From assembly GCF_963678635.1 (NCBI RefSeq), contig NC_087062.1:40563330-40627329 (forward strand): DNA of 64,000 bases. Direction: 5' to 3'. Of this stretch, positions 33,417 to 44,400 are shown piece after piece. Both the position numbers and the translations under genes were made by a program. The stretch's first letter is position 1. Each line of letters starts with the position of its first letter. Under the pieces are notes generated by a model, which was not told the DNA's origin, did no database searches, and was given only the letters and a program-made list of their open reading frames with translations. Source of the stretch: Symsagittifera roscoffensis (taxonomy: Eukaryota; Xenacoelomorpha; Acoela; Convolutidae).

Positions 33417-35949
33417 TCTTTACTAGCATTGCTCTGAACCCAGATGCTTAATCGCTTCAAAACCGATCACATCATTGTACAATTTATCGTGACTCCAAAA
33501 AGGTCCGAAAAATGTGGAATTGGAACTTTTGTTTTGAGAGAATTAACTGGGATTTTGATCAGGTGCTTTACGTCCTGTCGCCATAGAAATGGGATAAATT
33601 CCGCTCTGGAATTAATGGTTCCCTCGCTTTTCTTCGGGACAATAGTAGTCTTTACTGGGTTGCGTGTTGGAAGTTTTAATCCCAGAAGTCTAGAAATAGG
33701 CTAGTTTGGGACTACAATTTAACGGTTTCTAATAAATAAATGGCATAAATAATAATAAATGCCCAAATTAATAGCGGATATTTGCAATGAGCCCTGGGAG
33801 ATATAAGACAGTTCAGTGTCAGTCTAATGGCGTCAGATAGAGCGGCAGCTTTGAGACAGAGCATGCGGCACTAATTTACGATAGCTCAGTAGCGGGTACC
33901 TGTTTTAGTAAGACCAAGGCCACCCAAAAAACTAGATTCTCTGGTTGCTAAAAAACTCGTGTTTTATTATTAGTAATTGTTTCGCAAATTTATCTACTCG
34001 GTTAAATACGACTGTTGTTTTTGTTTTGGGTCATACCTTCATACTAGAAAATGCACTAAATTGACCTGATTATCTGTCAGAAAGGGCATCACCTATGCAT
34101 ATTTAGTTGGTGACGTACAATTTAATACCATACAGAACCATTTAGAACCATATAGAACCATTTAGATCACTTCAAATGAGCCATTCTATACTTTTGAAAC
34201 TTGAATAAAGGAAATGAATTCGTTAATCTTCGAGTGTGTCGAGGGCTAGGCAATTCAGTAAGTTCACACATGGTACACAATTTCCGCATACGAGAAAACC
34301 AAGGTGGATCATTTAGAACTTATGAATCATTACTTATTCAAGAGGCAAAAGGAACGGATATAAAATAGCCGTTATTGAATGAAAAATGACTTTCCCTGCA
34401 TGAGACAAAAAAAGGCTTTATTGAATGCAATGCACCTCGTGATGTGTACAACAGCTTGTTTTGACAACTCTATGGAAAGATTATGGTAGCTCTGCGCCCC
34501 AATGCTGCAATTATTACGATATAAAATGAAAGCGGAAACAAGCGGGGTCAAAGGCACTGCATTATTGATAACTTTTAGTTGATGTTCTTAGATATTTCTT
34601 TCCATCAGATAAGTTTGTAAATGAATGAGAAAAACCGGTTGCTGAATAAAGATCACAGAGAAATCTGAATGCAGCTATCAATGCAACTTCAGTTAAACAA
34701 CTAATCGAAATGCTTCGAAAAAGTTTTGCCGAAAAAAACTTTTATTTATCCTCAAAACTTGAAAAACTACACTAGATTAAAAAAGTTGTTTCCAGCTTTC
34801 ATTGGTAGGACCAATTTATTTAAGCTGATAATCAAGACAAACCCTGCCACATTGTGCGAATTTTTGCTTATAGAATATGAAACTTTTCTTATAGAATATG
34901 AAACCACTTTTCATTTTAATGAAAAACACTTTTTTCTGCTTTCAAATATTGTTTTATGCGTTAATTAAGCTGTTATTAATTATTTCTTATTACTTATCTT
35001 TAGAAATGCCCGGCTAATTAAAAAAAGTTGATTTTTTTCTTTTTAAAAATTTTTTGCAAAGATAACTGATCGAAACTTTTTGTGCTACCTGCACACAGCA
35101 ACCGGTCACACTTTTCAAATTCAAGGCAAAATTTGAATCAAGTGCAGCTTTTTTCATCACGCCGCAACTATCCGATAAAAGCAAACTGCTCTTCGCAGAA
35201 ATAAACAATCCCCAAACCCCTTCTTCAGCTATCATATTTTATCCTTCTTAGCTGTTCAAAGCGACAATTACGCGTGTGAAGACTTTTGACTTCGAGGCTT
35301 AATAATTGATCTGGTACTTTACAGGAGAGGCAAATGGCTTCCTTTCGCTCCATTTAAGATACTTACGCAGCATCAAACAAATTTAAAGTCTCACCATTTA
35401 CCGACTTTTTTATCTTCAGACTACAAAAATCTGTTTTTAATTATCTAACCGTCGTTCCGCTACTAAAAAGAGTCCAGTTGAAATCAGTCAAACGTGAAAG
35501 GAATTGCATATTTATGAGGCTGACATTTAGCATAAAAATGAGCTAAGCCAAGCCAATGCAACCATATCAATTCAAAATTAGACAACAGTTGGGAATGGTT
35601 ATTATCTGTAACCACCTAAAGTTCCGAGGGAAAAGCAACTGAAAATACAATTTTTGAACGATTATTTCATGATGGAGTAAATAAAAGGTAGGAAATTCTG
35701 CTGCTCTTAAATACTGACGGCTGTAAAATAGTTGAAATCAATCAGAAAACTGTAGCTGATTGCTGTGCAAGTAGCGCCGAAAGCTCCAAACATGGTAATC
35801 TGTAAGAGTAACTAAAGTTGGGAAAAAGTTTTGAATTCAGTAATATGCTGCAAATGGCCGGTTCAAATTAGGCAACAAGGATGGCCGGTCGCTGTTTCAA
35901 GTAGCACTGAACGCAATTAGAGCGAATAACAAGACTTCTCCTATCATTG
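33417..35949. other. AT-rich stretch, no gene supported
   Basis: An 80-codon open stretch on the - strand (33691-33455) follows an acceptor-like CTATTTCTAG but lacks a start and any known domain. Imperfect copies of a GGCCGGTCGCTGTTTCAAGTAGCA-like motif occur at about 35755-35790 and 35875-35910, and again at 61925-61955. TTTAGAACCATATAGAACCA triplets occur at about 34135-34165. Nothing else. Confidence 0.4.
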
Positions 35950-36373
35950 CAAAACCCTGAATATTTAGACTACCGGCTTATAGAGCAATGTTTTGAAAAA
36001 ATTTTAAACTCTTTTTGAATACTATCAAACCCCAATGTATGTAAAGTATAAAGTGATATATTTCGCAAAAGTATTAAATAAACTAAACGATATGCCTCAA
36101 TTCAATTTGGAGCGATTTTTATGACAGATTAAACCGCCGCTTACGCGTTGAGAGGGCGAAATGTATCTCACCTTAATTGTCAAAAATGGTAAAGTATTTA
36201 AGCCCCCATGACTTTACGAAAAATCTTCAAATTAAAGTATCTTTTTAAACTCAGCCTTTCGAATGGTATAAAAAATAGTCAAAACTGCTAGTAAAGCAAT
36301 CGAAAACTGCCCGGAGAACAAAACCAGCCCGAGGGCAACAACATTCCGTCACTTTCTTTGAAAACCGGAACAA
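35950..36373 (-). repeat. R1-family copy forming the left flank of the LTR element
   Basis: The - strand order of R1 motifs is recognisable: TGTAAAGTATAAAGTGATAT, CAATTTGGAGCGATTTTTAT, CCATGACTTTACGAAAAATC, and CCGTCACTTTCTTTGAAAAC ending CCGGAAC. The sequence continues across the insertion site into the R1 array at 55574-58760. Confidence 0.6.
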
Positions 36374-36674
36374 TAAGGAAAAAAATTTGAATTTTTTTTT
36401 ACAAAATTTGTATTCTATTTTGTTGTTTCTTTTTAGTATTTTTTGCTCTAGGAAGTAAGAGGATGCCAACCAGGCATTTATCTCCAAGACTGGCATGATT
36501 ATAGCAAAATTAACGAAAAAGTCAGTGAAAAAAATAAAAGGTCACTCTATTACTTTTTAATTGCACTTCAAATGGCACCTGAAATGGTTCTGCTATCATA
36601 ACATGCTCGACACCCTACGCAAATTGAGTAATGGACAAGATTTTGCGTGGGAAGACCAAAGTTAGACCGTGTTA

Positions 36675-36678
36675 CTTC
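36675..36678. repeat. Left target-site duplication CTTC
   Basis: CTTC immediately before the left LTR matches CTTC immediately after the right LTR (55574-55577). A 4-bp duplication fits Ty3/gypsy-type integrases. Confidence 0.8.
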
Positions 36679-36793
36679 TGGAACCTGATCTAAACTACAT
36701 TTTATGATTGGATAAATTAGATATTTTACCAATGTAAAGTATTTAATATTAACCAATCATGATCCATCTAACTAACAATCCACTTATTTGTAA

Positions 36794-36821
36794 GTGCTGA
36801 AATTACTTGTAATTTCAGCAC
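36794..36821. promoter_or_regulatory. Perfect 13-bp hairpin in the LTR
   Basis: GTGCTGAAATTAC, a TT loop, then GTAATTTCAGCAC. The same structure is at 55279-55306 in the right LTR. It lies upstream of the AATAAA and would be a stem in the 3' end of the RNA, or a palindromic protein-binding site. Confidence 0.8.
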
Positions 36822-36882
36822 CAGAGAGATTTGAATTTAACTTAGGAATTAGTTGACTCTCCAAGAAGACTTCAGCAACCGC

Positions 36883-36888
36883 AATAAA
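36883..36888 (+). terminator. AATAAA in the 5' LTR
   Basis: Same offset (204 bases from the LTR start) as 55368-55373. In the 3' LTR it would act as the polyadenylation signal of the genomic RNA. Confidence 0.5.
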
Positions 36889-37090
36889 CCAGTATACCCT
36901 AGATCTATTGAGCCTAGCAGAGACTAGTTAAACAACCTGAGACTAGATAGTATAAGAGTAAGATTAGGATCGGTATTAGACTAAGAAGTTGCACGAATCT
37001 ATCCGGCCGAAAATAAGATAGCGTGACGAGCAGACGGTGTACCCTATCCGAAATTACTCTATGAGTTATACCCATCGGTCCTAACTCATC

Positions 37091-37108
37091 TGGTGCGACC
37101 ATAAGTCT
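37091..37108 (+). promoter_or_regulatory. Primer-binding site
   Basis: TGGTGCGACCATAAGTCT lies two bases after the LTR end. Its complement ends in CCA, as a tRNA 3' terminus does (GGTCGCACCA), which is the standard minus-strand primer arrangement. The tRNA species is not identifiable by eye. Confidence 0.75.
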
Positions 37109-37175
37109 CGAACAAGACCTTAATAGCTTAGAATTAACCAAAAATAGATTAGAATTTAGACAAAACATTTACAAA

Positions 37176-37409
37176 ATGTTATACGACGATAATTTAATCG
37201 AAATGTCTCTACGACTCAATAGATCAGAGCCAATATTTCGAACGATAACAGAACTACCCGGAATTGGAAGAAGACCTCGAACCAGAGACGACATACGACA
37301 AAGTAGAAACTTGCCATATAGTTATATGATAGTTCGGCAAAAGCCAGAACAAACTTTTGTATTTAGAATACTACTAGCAATGAATTTAGATTTTCATTTG
37401 CAAACATAA
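37176..37409 (+). CDS. Leader ORF just after the 5' LTR (77 codons)
   Basis: Starts at ATG 37176 and ends at TAA 37407-37409. The frame is open without interruption from 37065 inside the LTR, through the primer-binding site, so about 37 more codons precede the ATG. The product is basic and hydrophilic (EMSLRLNRSEPIFR, PGIGRRPRTRDDIRQSRN). I recognise no domain. It could be an unused leader frame, or a first exon supplying a start to a downstream ORF by splicing. Confidence 0.35.
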   Translation: MLYDDNLIEMSLRLNRSEPIFRTITELPGIGRRPRTRDDIRQSRNLPYSYMIVRQKPEQTFVFRILLAMNLDFHLQT

Positions 37410-38337
37410 AATCTTGAAGTCAATCTTCAAAATCATTTCAGGCGCTAAACCAAATTATTAATATACAATAACGATTGATAAAAAGATCTCAGATCGTTTT
37501 CCTAAATTCTGCAGTAATATACAAAACATGTTTGAAAAATATTTATTGAAAAATCAAAATAAAAATTAGTAGCATGACAATAAATGGTTAGTAATCATAA
37601 ATCATCCTGTTGTTCCAGCTTCATCACCTAACCATAACAGCATTCATAAGCTCACTAATATCATAAAAACACTAAATCTTTTCCTTACACAAATTTAAAT
37701 CATTTTAAAACTTAAATTCACTTAAATTTAAAATCAGATCATCAAGGCTTATCCTTGGATCTTAAATCATTTTCTACTTAATTAAATTTAAAACTTGATC
37801 ATCAAGGCCTATCCTTGGATCAAAAAGAACAACTTTGTTCTCCCCCACCCACTTAATTAGTGTCTAACGACCTCAAACGTCGATTCACTATCCAACCCTT
37901 TCTAAAAACCCAGGACTAATAGAAATTTTTAAACAAAACTAATCATTCAAATTAGGATAAACAGTGAAGAACTTCGGTTATTCATCCTTCACTTGATCCC
38001 CCCTCTTACCAGACCCAGGATAAATCTTAGACTTAGTAAGTTTAAAATAGTATCTAACGAACTACTCGCGTTCTAATTATACCTGAACCTTGTGGATCGA
38101 TTTACTATTCTCCAACCCTTGAACACAATCACTACCCTTAAGTAAGATTAAGTAAGTTAACACCTTAGCTTATACTAGCCACGAGAAAGTAAAAAATCAT
38201 TCGTCGGAATAGATATACTTTTCTCTCCAACCCTGAACAAATAGACCCAAGTTAAGCTAACCAAAAAATCGTAAGGACTAACAGTCTAAGTAATAGAAAT
38301 CATTTAACAACCTTTTGCATCCGTCATCCTAAACCTT
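37410..38337 (+). promoter_or_regulatory. 5' leader with repeated motifs and GTAAGT sites
   Basis: About 930 bases without a gene. GATCATCAAGGC(T/C)TATCCTTGG occurs twice (37736-37761 and 37797-37822). Variants of TCTCCAACCCT occur four times (about 37890-38250), mostly after TAGT(G/A)TCTAACGA-like phrases. GTAAG motifs stand at 38036 (GTAAGT), 38142 (GTAAGA) and 38152 (GTAAGT), any of which could be a leader splice donor. The region is where packaging and splicing signals would be expected. Confidence 0.45.
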
Positions 38338-38805
38338 ATGTCATTTAAAAACCTAGGAAATAAACAAACAATCGTTTTACACAATTGTGAAATAGATAAC
38401 AAAAAATACGACCTTGTAATCACACCTCATACACAAACAGTTGGATACATTCGAACAAAACGACAAACACTAAAGAGAAAAATAATAACTAAACAAAGAC
38501 AAATAACACGAAAAAGATTTTCAAAAAATCGAAACGCATTTTCAGAATCAGAAACCAACAGTTTAGACGAACTTTATAAACTAAAAGAATCAATAGATAA
38601 AAATTGCCCAATTCACGATCAATTATATTTCTCTGACTCAGAAACAACTTCAAATTCATCAAAAAGAGGAAAAAGAAGAATAAAAAAGCAGTATAAACAC
38701 AAACCAGTACATTTATACAATTGGAACCAACCAATTAGACACATTGATAATTACATATTAACAGTCATCAAACGAAAAAATGAGCTCAACACACACCCCA
38801 GGTGA
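38338..38805 (+). CDS. Small highly basic protein of the LTR element (155 aa)
   Basis: Begins at ATG 38338 and overlaps the next ORF by 26 bases. It is strikingly Lys/Arg-rich in two blocks: residues about 41-62 (RTKRQTLKRKIITKQRQITR) and about 108-122 (KRGKRRIKKQYKHK). These blocks are separated by a Ser/Glu-rich part. No recognised domain. A small basic protein could bind nucleic acid or carry a nuclear or nucleolar signal; by position upstream of gag it could also be a Gag N-terminal module. The function is inference only. Confidence 0.6.
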   Translation: MSFKNLGNKQTIVLHNCEIDNKKYDLVITPHTQTVGYIRTKRQTLKRKIITKQRQITRKRFSKNRNAFSESETNSLDELYKLKESIDKNCPIHDQLYFSDSETTSNSSKRGKRRIKKQYKHKPVHLYNWNQPIRHIDNYILTVIKRKNELNTHPR

Positions 38806-39898
38806 AGAAAGTCCAGATGATGATGATATCTTCCCCTTTATAGTAGATGCAACCACTGATAGAGGACAGCATATATTTTGCAAAAATTTACTTTTAAATT
38901 TATTTGAACCCGGAATCAGTCCATGTAAAACAGAGTTCCCAGATGTAAAAATCAAAAGACAATTTATCGATCACTATCTAAAAGATATATGTAACCTAAC
39001 ACAACAATACGGAATCTACTCCATAGAATTCAGCTCACCAAACCAGAATCACAGTAAATATATAATTCAAACAGACGACCTTGATTTAGAATTTTCAAAA
39101 GTATTCTCAGAATATATAAAAAGCATCCAATATCATAACTCACAAAGAGCAAACTCCATATTCACTAATGAAGTTTTTGCAATAATATATAGTTATATCT
39201 CGATATTAGAAAACGAAATCCAGATACCAAATGTCTCACCGACAGAAACATCTAAACATATAAGAGTACGACATGAAATCACACTACTCTCTAGTTTTCT
39301 AAATATAATTAAAGAAAATTTCACGAAAGATGAAGTTTCACAACATACAAAACACGACTTACAAAAAATTTTGGCATGGTTCATAATAGATTATTTCACA
39401 CATAATATTGATTTAATTTCACAAGCAAGAAAAAATTTTAGACCACAAAACTCAAACGATGATACTGCTATCACAGAACAATCAGACTATGTTTGGGACC
39501 CCGAATGGTCTCATCCCGCATTCATAAACTTCCCACAATCAATCTCAAGCCAAGCAATAAGTACGATATCTTATGTAAGAGATTATGTAAGAGTAATACC
39601 ATTAACCATTGATGCAACACCATTAAACTATAATACATTTTTACCCGATATGCAAAATAATAGTTTAAACTCTACAGTCATACACAATGAAAACCTCAAT
39701 GGAACTAGAAATCTCACTCAACAAGATATCCAGACACCATCACACTTCATAAATGAAGAAATAGTACACACAACAACTACACATCAAAGTATTTCACCAA
39801 TACGTCCAAATTTAACAACACCAAGAAATACAAACCCTTCACAAACACAGGTAACCTTACAATCAACCGTTAAACCTTCGGTTGCCCCAAAAAATTAA
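38780..39898 (+). CDS. Unrecognised 372-aa ORF upstream of gag
   Basis: ATG at 38780, TAA at 39896-39898. The N-terminus is acidic (ESPDDDDIFPF). Residues about 30-235 look like a compact, helix-rich domain (for example LLLNLFEPGISPC, FIDHYLKDICNL, ILAWFIIDYFTHNIDLI). The last ~130 residues are Asn/Thr/Ser/Pro-rich and look disordered. It lies in the same reading frame as gag and pol. Placement suggests a matrix-like or accessory Gag component, but no sequence motif proves it. Codon use matches the rest of the element. Confidence 0.65.
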   Translation: MSSTHTPGEESPDDDDIFPFIVDATTDRGQHIFCKNLLLNLFEPGISPCKTEFPDVKIKRQFIDHYLKDICNLTQQYGIYSIEFSSPNQNHSKYIIQTDDLDLEFSKVFSEYIKSIQYHNSQRANSIFTNEVFAIIYSYISILENEIQIPNVSPTETSKHIRVRHEITLLSSFLNIIKENFTKDEVSQHTKHDLQKILAWFIIDYFTHNIDLISQARKNFRPQNSNDDTAITEQSDYVWDPEWSHPAFINFPQSISSQAISTISYVRDYVRVIPLTIDATPLNYNTFLPDMQNNSLNSTVIHNENLNGTRNLTQQDIQTPSHFINEEIVHTTTTHQSISPIRPNLTTPRNTNPSQTQVTLQSTVKPSVAPKN

Positions 39899-40186
39899 CA
39901 CATGGATTACCAAACATACAGACCCATGACAATACCGTCAAAAACACGCAAAACGTTCACATGAAACAATTTTACAGACCATAATTATAATTACACACAT
40001 CCATCAAAAACAAATTATCAACCACGAAAAAATTTTAGTAATTATACAAGATCTCGAAACTGGGATAACCCAATAGCACAAACTAATTCAGTAAATTTTC
40101 AAACAAATTTACATCCTTCACAGGATCGTAGTGAAAACTATCCATTTTTTCAACAAAATAAAAATAAAAAACAAACATCTTATCAA
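39899..40186 (+). other. In-frame stretch between the 372-aa ORF and gag
   Basis: Frame 2 continues after TAA (39896-39898) with an ATG at 39902, runs 20 codons to TGA (39962-39964), and is then open for 74 codons up to the gag ATG at 40187. The peptide is Asn/Tyr/Gln-rich like the start of gag, so Gag may begin upstream of 40187 by a non-ATG start or splicing. Confidence 0.45.
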
Positions 40187-41392
40187 ATGGATTACTTATC
40201 CTCAGATGATGATTTTTTACAACCAGATATATTTGCACCATATAATCAAGAATATCGTGGACAAGGAGTACAGAAACCACATACAAATCATAGAATTGTT
40301 TCCCCACAACCGATAGATACACAAAATCAACAACCAATTCAGCAACAAAACCCAATTAATACACAATATTTTCAACCAATTCAGCAACAAAACCCAATGA
40401 TCACACACTCGTATCAACCGACACAAATGCAAAATGAAATACCACTCCCATATTATCTTCAACAACACGAAATAACAAGAAATCTACTTTCAAATTTTTC
40501 TCAAATGCCAAATGCAGCAGAATCATTACAAATGACAATGAATCCATACCTTATGGGTGGATCATCAATAACATCAAATAAACCTTTAATGGTATTCACA
40601 GGAACAGACCCTGAATATTCTGTAGAAGACTATTTAAATGCAGTAACAGCAAATTTGATTTTAAATATAGGACCTGAACCAATTAATACGCCACTACATC
40701 AAAACTGGATACATCGACGCACAGCGTTGATACAAACAACTTTAGATGGCGCAGCCCAAAAATGGTTTTCAGTATTGCCTCTAGAAATAAAATCAAATTG
40801 GAAAAGGTTTACACAAGAATTTTCAAAAATGTTTGACTCCGAAAGAAACAAACAACAACAAAGAGTTTTATGTAATGAAATTCGCAGATTACCAAACGAA
40901 ACCATCAAGCAATTAGCAGTACGAATCGAAACACTAGTTCGAAAAGCATATTCATTAAATACACATGACTATAAAAACACAAAGATGACAGAAATCTTAA
41001 TGATGACCTTAACACCACAATTGAGGAAAATAGCAATAAAAAAGAGAGCATCCCATCCTTCTTCAATTCGAGAACCCGATTTAGACTTTCGAAAACTAGT
41101 AGACAAACTAGAACAAGCAGAAATCACAATGAAACTCGAAGAAACGGAAAATCTGAAATTACAATACGTTAACAGAATTGAAACAGCTTCCACAAATATA
41201 AACAATATACAGGAATCAGATACAGACCTCGTTGAAAAAATCACTGAAATACTCAATATTTACGAAAAACACCCAAACTTTAAAGGCAAACCATCTTTCA
41301 AAAAATGGTGTAATTATTGGCGACGATACGGACATAGTATTTCTGAATGTAGACAAAAACAGCAAGATAATCAAAATAAACCTCAAAAATAA
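40187..41392 (+). CDS. gag: Gag capsid-nucleocapsid protein (401 aa)
   Basis: The structural polyprotein of the element. Residues 1-120 are Gln/Asn/Pro-rich. Residues about 135-300 match the Ty3-type retrotransposon Gag capsid pattern: F-x-G-T-D-P-E-Y-S-V-E-D-Y-L near the start, then GAAQKWFSVLP, WKRFTQEFSKMFDSER, and ETIKQLAVRIETLVRKAY. A zinc-knuckle sequence sits near the C-terminus at residues 375-388, C-N-Y-W-R-R-Y-G-H-S-I-S-E-C. Spacing fits C-x2-C-x4-H-x4-C, but the second cysteine is Trp (TGG at 41318-41320). Pol follows in the same frame after one TAA. The start at 40187 is the first ATG, though the frame is open upstream to 39965. Confidence 0.9.
   Translation: MDYLSSDDDFLQPDIFAPYNQEYRGQGVQKPHTNHRIVSPQPIDTQNQQPIQQQNPINTQYFQPIQQQNPMITHSYQPTQMQNEIPLPYYLQQHEITRNLLSNFSQMPNAAESLQMTMNPYLMGGSSITSNKPLMVFTGTDPEYSVEDYLNAVTANLILNIGPEPINTPLHQNWIHRRTALIQTTLDGAAQKWFSVLPLEIKSNWKRFTQEFSKMFDSERNKQQQRVLCNEIRRLPNETIKQLAVRIETLVRKAYSLNTHDYKNTKMTEILMMTLTPQLRKIAIKKRASHPSSIREPDLDFRKLVDKLEQAEITMKLEETENLKLQYVNRIETASTNINNIQESDTDLVEKITEILNIYEKHPNFKGKPSFKKWCNYWRRYGHSISECRQKQQDNQNKPQK
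41390..41392 (+). promoter_or_regulatory. Single in-frame TAA between gag and pol
   Basis: Frame 2 is open on both sides of this stop: gag ends ...NKPQK, and pol-frame codons start immediately after (KEPNKSFYQCMKK). The arrangement is that of stop-codon readthrough for Gag-Pol synthesis, or of a recent point mutation. Confidence 0.6.
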
Positions 41393-41422
41393 AAAGAACC
41401 AAATAAATCATTCTATCAATGC

Positions 41423-44400
41423 ATGAAAAAAGATCAAAATCTACCGAACAAAACTGTGTACAGCAACAACAGTTCAGGAAAACCACTCCCGAACAATACA
41501 AATTATACAAGAAACCAATCACCACATAACTCAAGTTATAGAGGAAGATCGCCAGAACGAAGAAGTACACAAAATTCGTCACACAATCACTACAATAGAC
41601 CAAATAGTAGAAATAACTACTCCAGATCTAATTCAAACACAACACAATTTGTTTCTAGATCTAATTCCCAATCAAGAAATAGATACTATCCAAACAATTA
41701 TTCACGAAACTCATCATATAATAGAAATAGAAACTATTCCAATAATCGAAATAGAAGCTATTCCAACAACCGAAATCAGTATTATCCAAACAATCGATCA
41801 AGAAATAACTCATATAATAGATCAAACGGTAATAATCAAAATAGATCGCGAAATAATTCACAAAATCGACACTCAAGTTATAATAATCGTTATAGAAATT
41901 ATTCCCAATCACCACACCGGAATAATAATCACTATAATAATTCTAATAATCGCCACAGAAGTAGTACACCTAAACATCAAAAACATATTAATCAAGTACA
42001 ATCTAATCCAGAAACAACATCAGACCCTCCAGGTATTGATGACACAGTAACTGATACGTTACAACTCAATCAAATAAACTGTGGATCATCAGATTCAGAA
42101 AGCGACGCAGAAAACACTCTCTCCATCAATATGATAAAAGTCGAAAATGACTATGAATCTATTATATATGAACAACCATTTTCATCACACATATATGAAA
42201 ATCAATCAGAACTCCTTCACAATTATTATATTGGACCCATCCATTCCACACCGACGACGCAAAAAACTAATGAAATTAACACTACAAATCAACCCAATGA
42301 GAATGACAAGACAAAATGCTTAAAAACAAATCACATCTATCAAAACATACAAAAAGAACAACCCAAAGAAAAAATTTGGACAATACCATTTCTTTTAGAA
42401 AGTCCAAGAAGCAAAGAATTTCAACCACCAGATCTTGAAATTGATTTTTTAATTGATTCAGGAGCAGAATCAAATATAATAAACATTCCCACATGGAATG
42501 AAATAAAAACCTTACACCCAAAGCTAACACCTCTTGAAACCTCCAGCAAACTAGCAACAGCACAAGGATCAACATTAATAAACTACGGAAAAATCCAATT
42601 ATTCCTTCTCCCCACAAGAACAATAGAGCAAAGTAAAATTTTAGATAAACCATTTAAACAAATATTCCATATCACCGATATTAAACACAATATCATTGGA
42701 ATACCATTCATATCTAAATATATACCAACAATCAACATCTTGAACAGTAAAATACTAATCAAAGATAAATATACAAAAACAAAAGACACATCTCTAACAT
42801 TTTTTAAAAGATTAAATAAACAACCACCATTCTTTTCAAAATTCTATCCAATATATAACCAACAAAGAAAACACTTGAAACCACTATCAGGAAACTTATA
42901 CAATTTTTCAATAAAGCAAGTTCACCAATATGATAAAAAGCAAAACAAACAAAAATTTTATATATCAGATTTTGAATTCAAACCTATTCATAAATTTTTC
43001 AAAATCACAATCTCATCAATAAAATATTTGAAAAACTCGAATTCAGATATTATTTCCTTACATGTATACAACAATACACCTTACCAAGTAACATTACCTT
43101 TAGGACTTTTAGGCTATTGCGAAACCAACGCTACAATATCACCAATACACGAAAAAGCATATCGTGTAAATAATATACTCCAATTACTAGATATTTGCCA
43201 ATCCACAATCCTTAATGAAGAATTATCTATAAATAATATAATAAGTAACGAAAAAAGAAATACGGATTATTTCACAAAAACCCCATATTTCAAACCGACA
43301 TTCAACATAAATAACTACACAGAGAATCAACAGAAATTTTTAACAATGTTTAATTTCCAACATTCACAAATAACACAAGACGAATTTGAAAAATTAGCTA
43401 AACAGCTAATTAAATATTCATCAGTCTATGCAACATCCAAATTTGATGTTGGCAAAATCAGCTCATCACTACATCTCCCATTAAAACCGGACGCAGTTTT
43501 CAAAAAACAAAGAGCAAGTAAAGTACCAATTCACTTACACGATAAAGTGAACAGATTACTCGACATTTTAGAACAATACAACATTATATCACCAGTAAAT
43601 AAAGAAGAAAAACCAAAAGGCAACACATTTATCAACCCGGTTATCATTCTAGCTAAAGGAGAATCATTAAAAATCGTTCTCGATGCTAGATACCTCAACT
43701 CACTCATAGATGAATCAAAGTGTAATTGGCCCATTGAACCAATACAAGTTATTTTAACAAAAATAAACGGAAAATACTTTACCACCGCCGATATGAATAG
43801 TGCATATAATCAAATGCCATTAGATGAACAATCACGACGTTTAACACAATTTGTTATTGGAAACCAACAATATGAATTCAACCGCTTATTCTATGGAATA
43901 TCCATAGGACCAGCAGCATTTTCAGCTTTTATGAGCAAAATTTTTAGACCACTAATACTCAAGAAAAACGCAATCACCTATTTAGACGATGTTTTTATGC
44001 AATCACAGACAAAAGAGGAAATGTTCAATGTTTTAGAACAATATCACCAAATACTTCAGAACGAAAATCTGAAGGCCGCCCCCGATAAATCACACTTCTT
44101 TTTGACAAGAGTTAAATTCTTAGGACATAATATAGAAAGAAAAACAATCACTCCATTGAAATCACGTATAGACGCTATTCAAAAACTCCAACCACCAACA
44201 AATAAAAAGAAAATCCAAGAATTCCTTGGAATGTTAAACTTTTTAAGCAAATATGTTTATAAAATGCAATTATATCTACGACCATTCTATAATATACTTA
44301 GACAACAAAATAATTTTGAATGGAATACAGAACATCAAGCACGATTTGAAGAAATAAAGAAACTCTTAACTGAACAAATTTCAAACACAATTCCAGACCC

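Larger units (their letters stand above)
36679..37088 (+). repeat. 5' LTR (410 bp, TG...CA)
   Basis: Begins TGGAACCTGATC and ends GGTCCTAACTCA. It differs from the right LTR only at 36851 (A, versus G at 55336). It contains a perfect 13-bp hairpin, an AATAAA at 36883-36888 (R/polyadenylation region) and AT-rich promoter-like sequence (GATAAATTAGATATTTTA) in its first quarter. No clear-cut TATA box. Confidence 0.97.

Noticed and set aside
33444-33704. 86-codon ATG frame (+) and 80-codon open stretch (-)
   Set aside because: Both strands are open over the same bases and neither has a recognisable product; kept only as a remark in the gap entry.
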